Source: an uncultured Anaerobutyricum sp. (GTDB lineage: Bacteria; Bacillota; Clostridia; Lachnospirales; Lachnospiraceae). From it: a DNA stretch of 64,000 nucleotides. A program made the position numbers and the translations under genes. Below the pieces are notes generated by a model. The model was given only the letters and a program-made list of their open reading frames with translations. It searched no databases and had not been told where the DNA came from. Location: the NCBI RefSeq assembly GCF_934307085.1, contig NZ_CAKRCF010000004.1:27108-91107 (forward strand), written 5' to 3'. This document shows, in pieces, positions 1-8,110 of this stretch (position 1 is its first letter; each line of letters begins with the position of its first letter).

Positions 1-638
1 TCTATACGAATTGCCTGAAATGTCTTCTTAGCAGGATGTCCACCAGTAGCACGTACTTTCTTTGGTATCGCTGCCTTTATAATCTCAATAAGCTGTCCCG
101 TCGTCTCTATTGGTGCCTCCTGTCTTGCCTGTACAATATGCTTCGCTATATTTTTAGCAAATTTATCCTCACCATAATTACGGATAATATGATAAATCTC
201 CATCTCACTGTAATCATTCACAATATCTCTTGCCGTCTTCTCCTGCCTCTGATCCATACGCATATCAAGAGGAACATCCTCTCTGTATGTAAATCCTCTC
301 TGGGCATTATCAAGCTGATAAGAAGATACACCTAAATCCAGCAGAATTCCATCTACTTTAGGGATACCTAAATCTCTCAAAACTTCTCGCATCTGTGCAT
401 AATTACTTCTTACGATCGTCACCTTATCCTTATATGGCTCAAGACGCTTTGTTGCTGCTTCAATTGCCTCGCCATCCTGGTCAATACCAATAAGTCGTCC
501 CGTTGGTCCAAGCCTTTTTGCAATTTCAAAAGAATGCCCTGCACCACCTAATGTTCCATCTACATAAATTCCATTCGGTTTAATTGCCAGAGATTCTATT
601 ACTTCCTCTAGCATAATCGATTTATGAACAAATTCCAT
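1..638 (-). CDS. rsmH: 16S rRNA m4C1402 methyltransferase RsmH, partial (C-terminus beyond window)
   Basis: This is the first ~212 residues of RsmH (MraW), which methylates N4 of C1402 in 16S rRNA using S-adenosylmethionine. The translation begins [13 protein letters not shown] and shows the SAM-binding stretch [11 protein letters not shown] near residue 30, the GIDQDG motif, then [12 protein letters not shown] and the [16 protein letters not shown] block. The gene runs off the left edge, so no stop codon is visible. GGAGGT lies 4-5 bases before the ATG at 638. Family members usually sit at the head of the dcw cell-wall cluster behind mraZ. No mraZ precedes it here; the upstream gene is an ABC exporter. 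Confidence 0.95.
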   Translation of the reverse strand, partial: MEFVHKSIMLEEVIESLAIKPNGIYVDGTLGGAGHSFEIAKRLGPTGRLIGIDQDGEAIEAATKRLEPYKDKVTIVRSNYAQMREVLRDLGIPKVDGILLDLGVSSYQLDNAQRGFTYREDVPLDMRMDQRQEKTARDIVNDYSEMEIYHIIRNYGEDKFAKNIAKHIVQARQEAPIETTGQLIEIIKAAIPKKVRATGGHPAKKTFQAIRI

Positions 639-666
639 TTTTACCTCCGCATTCCATTTAAGTTTT

Positions 667-695
667 ATTTTATATCAACAAAGAGTGTATTGCAA
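667..695 (-). promoter_or_regulatory. Candidate sigma-A promoter for rsmH
   Basis: On the minus strand TTGCAA (690-695) and TAAAAT (667-672) are separated by 17 bases, about 30 bases before the rsmH start. The fit to consensus is reasonable but not perfect, and it is read by eye only. Confidence 0.5.
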
Positions 696-740
696 TATAA
701 ACATACTGTTATTTTTAATGTTTTACCTGCAAATTTCTAA

Positions 741-777
741 AGAAAAAGAACGATTGTCCTCAAAAAAACAACCGTTC
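741..777 (-). terminator. Rho-independent terminator of the ABC exporter operon
   Basis: On the minus strand a 10-base stem (GAACGGTTGT with ACAATCGTTC, one G-U pair) is followed by TTTTTCTTT. It lies 70 bases after the stop of the ABC ATPase gene and separates that operon from rsmH. Confidence 0.75.
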
Positions 778-846
778 CCCTTTTTCTGTTATTTATTCTT
801 ATAACAGTTTTTCTTATTATCAAATTATTGCTCAAGTTATTATAAA

Positions 847-1584
847 TTATCTCATGAAATCTTTATATACCGGCAATACAATCTCCGGTGTATCATACAT
901 TACAATTTCTCCATCATGCATCCATATAATCTGGTCACACAAATCTTCTAATGTAGACATACTATGAGATACAATAACTACTGTACGGTCTCTCTTAGAA
1001 ATCAGTTCTTTCATCTTATTATAACTCTTCTTCCTGAACTTCTGATCTCCTACACTAAGAACCTCATCAATTAACATAATCTCTGTCTCAAGAATCGCAG
1101 TAATTGAAAAAGCAAGCTTAGAGTACATACCACTTGAGTATGTCTTTACTGGCATATCAATAAAATTTCCAATGCCGGCAAATTCAATAATCTCCGGCAT
1201 CTTTTCCATAATAACTTCCCTTGAGAAACCAAGAAGCATACCTGACAAAATAATATTCTCTCTTCCAGAAAGCTCATTTTTAAATCCTACACCAATAGAC
1301 AGTAATGAAATAGAGTGCCCATGTAGATCAATCTCCCCACTGTCAGCGGAGAAAATTCCTGCAATTGCACGCAGCATCGTAGACTTTCCACTACCATTCT
1401 TTCCTGTAATTCCAAGAATCTGTCCTTCCGGAACTTCAAAAGAAACATTCCTTACCGCATGAAATACTTCCTGTTCTACTTTTTTTAACTTGAAAAAGTT
1501 CTGTTTAATCGAGCCTGTTTTTAAACTTTTATAATCAATGCAGACATTCCTTACACTGATTGCACTGTTTCTGTTCTCTTCCAT
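847..1584 (-). CDS. Polysaccharide/teichoic acid ABC exporter, ATP-binding subunit (Wzt/TagH type)
   Basis: A 245-residue ATPase that would power export of a lipid-linked surface polysaccharide with the adjacent permease. It has Walker A GKNGSGKST near residue 60, the family signature YSSGMYSKLAFS (the TagH/Wzt variant of LSGGQ), Walker B IMLIDEVLSVGD and the switch histidine in VSHSM. It is short: the C-terminal substrate-binding domain found in many Wzt proteins is absent, as in TagH-like ATPases of simple transporters. Its start codon shares one base with the stop of the permease gene, so the two are co-transcribed and translationally coupled. The exported glycan cannot be told from sequence. 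Confidence 0.9.
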   Translation of the reverse strand: MEENRNSAISVRNVCIDYKSLKTGSIKQNFFKLKKVEQEVFHAVRNVSFEVPEGQILGITGKNGSGKSTMLRAIAGIFSADSGEIDLHGHSISLLSIGVGFKNELSGRENIILSGMLLGFSREVIMEKMPEIIEFAGIGNFIDMPVKTYSSGMYSKLAFSITAILETEIMLIDEVLSVGDQKFRKKSYNKMKELISKRDRTVVIVSHSMSTLEDLCDQIIWMHDGEIVMYDTPEIVLPVYKDFMR

Positions 1585-2366
1585 TAAATCACCTTTACAT
1601 AGCTGTTTTCATTCTTATAAATCTTACGAATTCCTAATGCGGCAACGATAATTCCAATAATAAACCACACGATAAGCCACTTAACATCTGGTGCCTGTCC
1701 ATATAAAATACACTTTCTTAAGCTACTCAAAATCAGAGCCATAGGATTCCCCTTCATAAGGATTCCTGTGTATTTTGCTGGAAGTCTCTTCTCAATATTG
1801 TAGAAAATACCCGTCATATAAAATACCATACGAAGAACAATATTGGTTACGTTCGCTAAATCCTGAATAAATACACCATAATGCATCAGATGCGTCATAC
1901 AGGCGAAAGTAACAACAAAAAGTACAATAAATGCAGGAATGATATATAAGACATTCAAGGTAATCGGTATTCTAAAATAAATGACCATGACTACAATAAT
2001 ACCAAAAGAGAAAAGCATCTTATATCCATTGAAAAACATCTTCGATATCAGCAAAATAAACTTTGGTATATACACTTTGGTTACTATAGACTTATTACTC
2101 TTTAAAAGCTTTACACTCTGTGTCAGACATCGATTGAAAAAATCCCATGCGGTAATACCGATGAAAATAAATACCGGGAAATACTGTTCACTTGCATTAA
2201 ACACAACACCAAAGATAAATGCATAAATCAGCATGAAACAAAATGGTTCTAATACCCACCAAATCCAGTTCAGATAGGAGTTAGCAACCTCTGACTTCAA
2301 CTCTGACTTTGCAGCATAGATGGCGTAGCGATAATGACTCGTTAAATCCTTCCAAAATCGCTTCAT
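1584..2366 (-). CDS. Polysaccharide/teichoic acid ABC exporter, permease subunit (Wzm/TagG type)
   Basis: An integral membrane protein of 260 residues of the ABC-2 exporter class, partner of the ATPase downstream. After a cytosolic amphipathic N-terminus (MKRFWKDLTSHYRYAIYAAK) it has about six hydrophobic segments, with WWVLEPFCFMLIYAFIFG as the first. I start it at the ATG at 2366 because GGAGG lies 5 bases before it; the reading frame also opens at a TTG at 2414 with no good ribosome site. Polysaccharide export is inferred from family resemblance and pairing with a TagH-like ATPase. Confidence 0.9.
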   Translation of the reverse strand: MKRFWKDLTSHYRYAIYAAKSELKSEVANSYLNWIWWVLEPFCFMLIYAFIFGVVFNASEQYFPVFIFIGITAWDFFNRCLTQSVKLLKSNKSIVTKVYIPKFILLISKMFFNGYKMLFSFGIIVVMVIYFRIPITLNVLYIIPAFIVLFVVTFACMTHLMHYGVFIQDLANVTNIVLRMVFYMTGIFYNIEKRLPAKYTGILMKGNPMALILSSLRKCILYGQAPDVKWLIVWFIIGIIVAALGIRKIYKNENSYVKVI

Positions 2367-2556
2367 AACATCCTCCAGCCATTTGGAACTATTCAAACCC
2401 CTGTAAGCTCTCAATAACTATATAAAAATATACAGCTTCCATCTGCATTCGTTGCAAATTCTATTTGTATAAATGAATATATTCTACCAGTACGTTTTGA
2501 ATAGTTACTATATTTTTTTGTAAAAACCTAAGGAATTATAGCATAAACAGGCGACT

Positions 2557-3453
2557 TTAGCAAGCCTTACTCTTTTTATACCTACCATGCCCAAAAATCA
2601 TTCCAAGAAGTCCACCTATAAAAATACAACTACATACCACCTGTGTCACTGCAATTCCTGTATGACCAATAATAAGCTGATCTACACGAAGTCCCTCAAT
2701 AAAGAATCGCCCTGCTCCATATCCCATCAGATAGATACACAACAACTCTCCATCAAACTTTTTATGCTTGCGATACAGGAAAATGCATAATAATATGAGT
2801 AGATTCCACAATCCTTCATAAAGAAATGTCGGATGTACCTGAATGTAGGAAAGCTGTTCTCCATTCACATTCAATGTTACTAGATGATCAAGAATTCCCG
2901 ATGTCTTTAACTCCGATACCCTTCCATACTGTTCAAAATATTTTAGTGGAATCTGCATAGCAAGTGGACCATTCGTATAACCACCAAATGCCTCTCTATT
3001 AAAGAAATTCCCCCATCTGCCCATAATCTGACCAAGAAGAAGTCCCATTGTCATTGTATCAAGCATCAAAAGTGCACTTTGCTTTCTCACCCTGGCAAAA
3101 ATAAGCAAGACAATAATGGCCATTGTCACTCCTCCGACAATCCCAAGCCCTCCATGTCTTAAATTAAAAATTTCCGGGATATTATCTTTATAAGCATCCC
3201 AGGAAAAAACCACATAATAAATTCTTGCTCCAATAATTGCCGGAATCATCATCCATAGCAGATAATCCATATAAATTTCTGGATTCTGCCCCGTTCTTTT
3301 GGCCTCCTGCTGGGCAACAAATAATCCTGCGAGAAAACCACAGGCAATGATAATCCCGTAAAACATAATCTGAAAATCCCCAATAGAAATATATCTTCCC
3401 ACATGAGAAAGTACAATCCCTAAATGAGGAAACCGAATGTCTGTATACTGCAC
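2557..3453 (-). CDS. lgt: Prolipoprotein diacylglyceryl transferase
   Basis: Lgt transfers diacylglycerol from phosphatidylglycerol to the lipobox cysteine of prolipoproteins in the cytoplasmic membrane, the first step of lipoprotein maturation. The 298-residue product has seven or so hydrophobic segments and the Lgt signature GRWGNFFNREAFGG near residue 145, followed by HPTFLYEGLWN and GAGRFFIEGLRVDQL. The start is a GTG at 3453 preceded by AGGAGG ten bases upstream; an ATG five bases further upstream is in another frame. Length is normal for the family. Monocistronic by position, between the ychF terminator and the exporter genes. Confidence 0.95.
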   Translation of the reverse strand: MQYTDIRFPHLGIVLSHVGRYISIGDFQIMFYGIIIACGFLAGLFVAQQEAKRTGQNPEIYMDYLLWMMIPAIIGARIYYVVFSWDAYKDNIPEIFNLRHGGLGIVGGVTMAIIVLLIFARVRKQSALLMLDTMTMGLLLGQIMGRWGNFFNREAFGGYTNGPLAMQIPLKYFEQYGRVSELKTSGILDHLVTLNVNGEQLSYIQVHPTFLYEGLWNLLILLCIFLYRKHKKFDGELLCIYLMGYGAGRFFIEGLRVDQLIIGHTGIAVTQVVCSCIFIGGLLGMIFGHGRYKKSKAC

Positions 3454-3564
3454 CGCATAAGTTCCTCCTGTTTCTATTATATTTTTCTATTATATCCTCC
3501 TGAGAGGGAAATTTCAATCTAATTAAATATGCTCTAAGGACAGAAATGCCCCAAAAACAGAAAC

Positions 3565-3622
3565 CCGGCATCTGTATATATAGCCGCTGTGATATTAGAG
3601 CAACTATATATACAAATGCCGG
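3565..3622 (-). terminator. Long hairpin, probable ychF terminator
   Basis: A 19-base inverted repeat with one internal mismatch (CCGGCAT-TGTATATATAG at 3565-3583 and its complement at 3604-3622) encloses a 20-base loop. It begins 40 bases after the ychF stop. On the minus strand it is followed by TTTCTGTTTTT, a weak T tract. Confidence 0.6.
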
Positions 3623-3661
3623 ATTTCGTCTGTTTGTTCATAAATAAATCAACTAATAATT

Positions 3662-4759
3662 TTATACGTTAAATTTGAAAAGAACTACATCTCCGTCCTG
3701 CATCACATATTCTTTTCCTTCAGAGCGTACAAGCCCTTTCTCTCTTGCTGCAGCCATGCTTCCATTTGCAATCAAGTCCTCATAGCTGATAACATCAGCC
3801 TTGATGAATCCACGCTCAAAGTCTGAATGAATCTTTCCAGCAGCCTGTGGTGCCTTTGTTCCACGTGTGATTGTCCATGCTTTAGATTCAATTGGACCAG
3901 CTGTCAGATAAGAGATAAGACCGAGCAAAGAATAGCTTGCCTTGATAAGCTTTTCAAGACCAGATTCTTTTAATCCTAAGTCTTCTAAGAACATTGCTTT
4001 TTCATCGTCATCAAGTTCAGCAATTTCCTGTTCAATTTGTGCACATACGACAAATACTTCTGCCTCGCAGTTCTTAGCGTATTCTCTTACTTTCTGCACA
4101 TAATCGTTCTCTGCACCGTCATCTGCCAAATCATCTTCAGAAACGTTAGCAGCAAAAATAACTGGCTTTGCTGTAAGAAGATTACATTCATTTAACAATG
4201 CCTGCTCATCCTCATCTTCTGTTACAAAAGTCTTTGCAAGCTGTCCATCTTCAAGATGTGCTTTTACTTTCTTTAAGAATTCTACTTCTGCAGCAATCTT
4301 TTTATCGTTGTGTGCTGCGCGGACAGATTTGGAAATACGGCGATCTAGTACTTCAATATCGGAGAAGATAAGTTCAAAGTTAATTGTCTCGATATCACGA
4401 AGTGGATCAACACTTCCATCAACGTGGATTACATTCGTGTCCTCAAAGCAGCGTACAACATGAACAATGGCATCTACTTCACGAATATTTGCAAGGAACT
4501 GGTTACCAAGACCTTCTCCTTTAGATGCCCCTTTTACAAGACCGGCAATATCAACAAATTCGATAGTAGCCGGAACGATCTTTGCAGAATCATACATATC
4601 AGACAGCACCTTAAGACGCTGATCTGGAACGGCAACGATACCGATGTTAGGGTCTATAGTACAGAATGGATAATTGGCAGACTCTGCTCCCGCCTTTGTC
4701 AGAGAGTTAAATAATGTACTCTTGCCGACGTTAGGAAGGCCAACAATACCTAATTTCAT
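3662..4759 (-). CDS. ychF: Redox-regulated ATPase / ribosome-binding GTPase-family protein YchF (OLA1)
   Basis: YchF is a universally conserved Obg-related P-loop protein that prefers ATP and binds ribosomes. The 365-residue product begins [21 protein letters not shown] (G1 motif), has the G3-like [22 protein letters not shown], a helical coiled-coil insert around residues 130-200, and the C-terminal TGS-like end with [24 protein letters not shown]. The G4 motif is the non-canonical NVSE form (AANVSED), as expected for ATP preference. Length is as usual. An extended -10 element lies just upstream and a large hairpin follows. Confidence 0.96.
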   Translation of the reverse strand: MKLGIVGLPNVGKSTLFNSLTKAGAESANYPFCTIDPNIGIVAVPDQRLKVLSDMYDSAKIVPATIEFVDIAGLVKGASKGEGLGNQFLANIREVDAIVHVVRCFEDTNVIHVDGSVDPLRDIETINFELIFSDIEVLDRRISKSVRAAHNDKKIAAEVEFLKKVKAHLEDGQLAKTFVTEDEDEQALLNECNLLTAKPVIFAANVSEDDLADDGAENDYVQKVREYAKNCEAEVFVVCAQIEQEIAELDDDEKAMFLEDLGLKESGLEKLIKASYSLLGLISYLTAGPIESKAWTITRGTKAPQAAGKIHSDFERGFIKADVISYEDLIANGSMAAAREKGLVRSEGKEYVMQDGDVVLFKFNV

Positions 4760-4804
4760 AAAAAATTCCTCCTGTGGTATTTAAGTTCATAATTTCAATC
4801 TAAT

Positions 4805-4815
4805 ATTGTAGCATA
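4805..4815 (-). promoter_or_regulatory. Candidate extended -10 element for ychF
   Basis: On the minus strand ATGCTACAAT places TACAAT behind a TGn extension about 46 bases before the ychF start. The -35 region is poor, as allowed for extended -10 promoters. Confidence 0.4.
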
Positions 4816-4892
4816 GAATTTCAGAAAAAAACAGAGCTTTCTGATTTAATTCCTTAAACAAATCGCTATTCTCAAAATGAATTTTTTACCTA

Positions 4893-4920
4893 TTGAACTA
4901 AATCAAAATTGTGCTATAAT
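4893..4920 (+). promoter_or_regulatory. Sigma-A type promoter of the leucine-rich-repeat gene
   Basis: TTGAAC (4893-4898) and TATAAT (4915-4920) with a 16-base spacer and a TGC extension before the -10. It lies 37 bases before the ATG, with ACAGGAGGAAAG between. Confidence 0.75.
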
Positions 4921-4957
4921 GATGGCGTTTTAATATATCTACAGGAGGAAAGTCACC

Positions 4958-5998
4958 ATGAAAAAGAAATTAAAAACTTTTTCTGCCCTGATACTGTCCG
5001 CATTACTTGCTACAGCAGCACTCCCTTTTTCTAAGGTAGAGGCAAAGTCAAAATGGGTAGAAATCAACGGAGTAAACTACGAAATCAACAGAATTACTGG
5101 CGAATGTGAAGCTAGTCTTAATGTCAAAAAAGGGAAAAGTGAAGTACGCATTCCTAATAAGATAAAGTATCAAGGAAGTACCTATAAAGTAACTTTCTTT
5201 AGTTGGGATGACTGGAATCAGGACTGGAAGGAAGAAACAAGTCGTTCTTATAAGCCTGCAGCAGGTTCCTATCAGGCAGTCTTAGAAAAGATTACTATTG
5301 CAAAAGGGGTACGTGTCTCTGAACCTGCATGTCACTATATGAAGCTGAAAAAAATTGTATTTGAAGACCCGGCAGGTGTATCTGGAACAGAATTTTATGA
5401 CTGCCCACAGCTTCAAAACCTTTACATTCCAAAGAAAGTAAAATACTGGCCCACTGTAAGAAAATGTCCAAAGTTAAAAATTACAATTTCTTCTGCAAAC
5501 CCTTATTTAAAAGTAATTAATAATGATATCTATTCAAAAAATGGTAAGACTCTTTACAGCGTTGCAAGCACAAAATCAAACTATAAAGTAAGAAAGACTG
5601 TAAAAGTAATTGATGATGGTGCATTTTATAAGAATGACAATATCAAAAGCATCTACCTTCCAGATTCTGTGAAAGAAATTGGGGACGAAGCTTTTGGAGA
5701 CATGAAGAATCTTCAATCTATCCGCTTTAGTAAGTCCATTAAAGAGTTAGATTATGCCATCTTCAACAAATCAAAGAAATTAACGACCGTAATGCTTCCA
5801 AAAAGAATCCAGATAATACGCGGAGATTTTGGCGGCAAAAAAAACTGCTACCTTAAGAAAATATACATTAATGCAACAAGCTTAAAAAAATGTACTTTTA
5901 AAAATCTTCCAAAAAGTTGCAAAATATATGTAAAAAATAAAAAAGTGAAAAACCAGGTAAAAGCTGCAGGATTCAAAGGAACAATTTTAATTCATTAA
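4958..5998 (+). CDS. Secreted leucine-rich-repeat (BspA-like, LRR_5) surface protein
   Basis: A 346-residue exported protein. Residues 1-29 form a signal peptide (KKK start, hydrophobic LILSALLATAALPF, cleavage likely after KVEA). The mature part has BspA-type repeats of the form hxxIxLPxxVKxIxxxAFxx, clearest at residues 215-290 (VKVIDDGAFYKNDNIKSIYL, then VKEIGDEAFGDMKNLQSIRF). The protein is lysine-rich and has no LPXTG, GW or other obvious anchor. BspA-like proteins of gut Firmicutes are thought to bind host or matrix components; the ligand here is unknown. It is one of only three plus-strand genes in the window and stands alone with its own promoter and terminator. Confidence 0.85.
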   Translation: MKKKLKTFSALILSALLATAALPFSKVEAKSKWVEINGVNYEINRITGECEASLNVKKGKSEVRIPNKIKYQGSTYKVTFFSWDDWNQDWKEETSRSYKPAAGSYQAVLEKITIAKGVRVSEPACHYMKLKKIVFEDPAGVSGTEFYDCPQLQNLYIPKKVKYWPTVRKCPKLKITISSANPYLKVINNDIYSKNGKTLYSVASTKSNYKVRKTVKVIDDGAFYKNDNIKSIYLPDSVKEIGDEAFGDMKNLQSIRFSKSIKELDYAIFNKSKKLTTVMLPKRIQIIRGDFGGKKNCYLKKIYINATSLKKCTFKNLPKSCKIYVKNKKVKNQVKAAGFKGTILIH

Positions 5999-6071
5999 AA
6001 CAACAAATGAACTCGTAGAATAAAAGAGTCCACATTTTCAACTTTACTCGTTGCAAATCTTATAAAGAAAA

Positions 6072-6150
6072 TGCCTCCTTTAAAGTATTGATGTTACAAA
6101 AAACACATCCTTGTAAAATCAATATATACTTTGAAGGAAGCACTTTTTTT
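6072..6150 (+). terminator. Terminator hairpin between convergent genes
   Basis: TGCCTCCTTTAAAGTATTGAT (6072-6092) pairs imperfectly, with a three-base bulge, with 6118-6142, followed by seven T residues. On the minus strand the stem is followed by TTTTCTTT, so it may also serve thiN. Confidence 0.65.
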
Positions 6151-6207
6151 AATACTGTACTCTCGCAACTCCGAAACCACAAACATAAAATATTTTACAA
6201 ATGGTAA

Positions 6208-6891
6208 TCAGTCTCTCGTTATCATCACTAAAAGATATCCTGTTTTAATTCGAAGTGTTGCCTCTTTTTCCACAATTTCGTTACTTACCCCTACACTTTC
6301 TTTGTTATAGAGTGTGCTATTATTCAACGAATAAGAAAATCCCTCTTCATCTATTCCTGTTACTTCCGAAGAAAAAGCAATTATAGAGAAGTATTCTTTT
6401 TTAGAATTCTTTGGATTTCTAACATCGGAGCGAAGATACTTTCGTTCTTCTGGTCCATGAAGTATTTCTATTTCGTTATGTGCATCAACAATTTTCGCTT
6501 CAATTCCATTATCTTTCAAAAAGGCAAGTAAGCTGATATTGGCTAATGCATGATCATATCTTGTTCCTGTTGCTCCAAGAATCGTAACTTCCCGTGGTTG
6601 TAAATCTACTGCGTATTTTACGGCAAGATGAGTATCTGTGTAATCTTTTCTTGTTGGAAATTCCCGCAGTGAAATTCCTTTTTCTCTGTATTCGTTCAGA
6701 AGTTCTTTATTTTTCAGGCTGTCAAAGTCACCGAGAATATCAGTTGGCTCTATGCCAATTTCTTTGCAATGCGCCAGCCCAGAATCTGCTGCAATAATTC
6801 GGTCATACTTTTTATCTTTTATATATTCTTTACTGAAATCTATATCGATACTTCCACCACTGACAATTAATAATGTCTTTATTTTTTGCAT
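6208..6891 (-). CDS. thiN: Thiamine pyrophosphokinase
   Basis: ThiN transfers pyrophosphate from ATP to thiamine, giving thiamine diphosphate. The 227-residue product carries the family landmarks: AADSGLAHCKEIGIEPTDILGDFDSL (residues ~34-60), the FPTRKDYTDTHLAV catalytic block near residue 80, GATGTRYDHALANI near residue 105, and a C-terminal beta domain ending LRIKTGYLLVMITRD. It stands downstream of rsgA, as in Bacillus, but the rpe gene usually between them is missing here. Length is normal. Confidence 0.93.
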   Translation of the reverse strand: MQKIKTLLIVSGGSIDIDFSKEYIKDKKYDRIIAADSGLAHCKEIGIEPTDILGDFDSLKNKELLNEYREKGISLREFPTRKDYTDTHLAVKYAVDLQPREVTILGATGTRYDHALANISLLAFLKDNGIEAKIVDAHNEIEILHGPEERKYLRSDVRNPKNSKKEYFSIIAFSSEVTGIDEEGFSYSLNNSTLYNKESVGVSNEIVEKEATLRIKTGYLLVMITRD

Positions 6892-6986
6892 AATATGCCT
6901 CGTTTTCTCCTATATAATCAAGTATCTTTTATTGAAAATTTAAAGTTTTAGGTCTTTTATATTTCTTAATAGTATGTTATCTATTT

Positions 6987-7865
6987 CTACCACTTCTTTT
7001 GCTGTGCCAATTCTTCATAGAACATACAGTAATCGTCATAGCGTAGTTTACTGATTTTGCCTTCTTCTAATGCTTTTTTTACTTCGCATCCTGGTTCATG
7101 AATATGACAGCACCCGTTAAAACGACAGGTATTTTCGTAAGATTCAAATTCTGGGAAATAATATTTTAAATCTTCTTTTTCAATATTTTCAAGGAAAAGA
7201 GAACTAAATCCTGGCGTATCCATCAGATAAGTATCTTCACCAATATAGATTAATTCCGAATGTCTTGTCGTATGTTTTCCACGCTTTATTTTTTCACTGA
7301 CTGCTCCGGTTTCCATCTGTTTATCTGTGCTAATACAATTTAAAGTAGATGATTTACCGACACCCGACGGTCCCGCCATTATCGTTGTCTTTCCACGAAG
7401 GAGCTCTTCTACCTGTGCAATGCCGTCTCCCTTTACCGCTGCCTGAAAAATGACTTTACATCCACTATTTTCATAGTCCTTTCGCAGTTGTTCCTTCTGT
7501 TCCTCTGTCGCAAGATCTGTCTTATTAAAGCAAATGATTACCGGTATTTCCTGCTGCTCCATCGTAATCAGAAATCGGTTTAACAAATGAAAATTGGGTT
7601 CTGGTTCATGAACTGCAAAAATAACAAGTGCCTGATCTACATTTGATGCCATTGGGCGGATAAGCTGATTCTTTCTTTTATGAATCTTTACAAGGTTTCC
7701 TGTTTTTTCTTCCTCAGATAAAATGTCAATATCTACGATATCTCCAACATTTGGTTTCATCTTTTTATTTCGAAAGATTCCTCTTGCACGACATTCATAG
7801 AGTCCACTTCCTTCTACATATACATAATAGAATCCTCCGATTCCTTTCATAATCTTTCCTGTCAT
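6987..7865 (-). CDS. rsgA: Ribosome small-subunit-dependent GTPase A
   Basis: RsgA is a circularly permuted GTPase that checks late 30S ribosome assembly. The 292-residue product has an N-terminal OB fold (to about residue 65), G4 CFNKTD, then G1 GPSGVGKSS and G3 DTPGFSS in the permuted order, and a C-terminal zinc site (CRFNGCCHIHEPGC). I start it at the ATG at 7865, MTGKIMKGIGG, with GGAG seven bases upstream; in-frame ATGs at 7877 and 7901 have weaker ribosome sites. A terminator-like hairpin separates it from prkC, so it probably has its own promoter. Confidence 0.93.
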   Translation of the reverse strand: MTGKIMKGIGGFYYVYVEGSGLYECRARGIFRNKKMKPNVGDIVDIDILSEEEKTGNLVKIHKRKNQLIRPMASNVDQALVIFAVHEPEPNFHLLNRFLITMEQQEIPVIICFNKTDLATEEQKEQLRKDYENSGCKVIFQAAVKGDGIAQVEELLRGKTTIMAGPSGVGKSSTLNCISTDKQMETGAVSEKIKRGKHTTRHSELIYIGEDTYLMDTPGFSSLFLENIEKEDLKYYFPEFESYENTCRFNGCCHIHEPGCEVKKALEEGKISKLRYDDYCMFYEELAQQKKW

Positions 7866-7930
7866 TTTTTTCTCCATAAAATCTAATCCGTGTGATAACA
7901 TAACTACACATTACATTTCTACCAGTCATA

Positions 7931-7987
7931 TATGTATTCTCGAAATCTCTTGTACCTAATTTTACATAGAAATTTCGAGAGTACATA
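7931..7987. repeat. Palindromic repeat, family B (copy 1)
   Basis: Sixteen-base arms TATGTATTCTCGAAAT (7931-7946) and ATTTCGAGAGTACATA (7972-7987) pair with one mismatch. Most of the element, including the AGGGAGG that follows the right arm, reappears at 33321-33407. Confidence 0.7.
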
Positions 7988-7992
7988 TACAT

Positions 7993-8048
7993 AAAAAGGG
8001 AGGTCTGCAGTAACAGTTAGTTAACTATTACTGCCACATCCCCTTCCC
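7993..8048 (-). terminator. Terminator-like hairpin after prkC
   Basis: On the minus strand GGCAGTAATAGTT and AACTGTTACTGC pair with one mismatch (8007-8034). The stem is extended outward by GGGAAGG/CCTCCC and is followed by TTTTT. It lies between prkC and rsgA. Confidence 0.6.
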
Positions 8049-8061
8049 ATCAGATATACTC

Positions 8062-8110
8062 TAGAGTGTGTTTGAAAAATGCTTTCTGCAAGATGTGCAA
8101 ATACGCTCTA
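8062..8110. repeat. Palindromic repeat, family A (copy 1)
   Basis: Thirteen-base arms TAGAGTGTGTTTG (8062-8074) and CAAATACGCTCTA (8098-8110) pair with two G-U type differences. The right arm supplies the TAG stop codon of prkC. Confidence 0.75.

Noticed and set aside
3188..3571. A 127-codon frame overlapping lgt
   Set aside because: It is a shifted-frame shadow of lgt that continues through its ribosome site.
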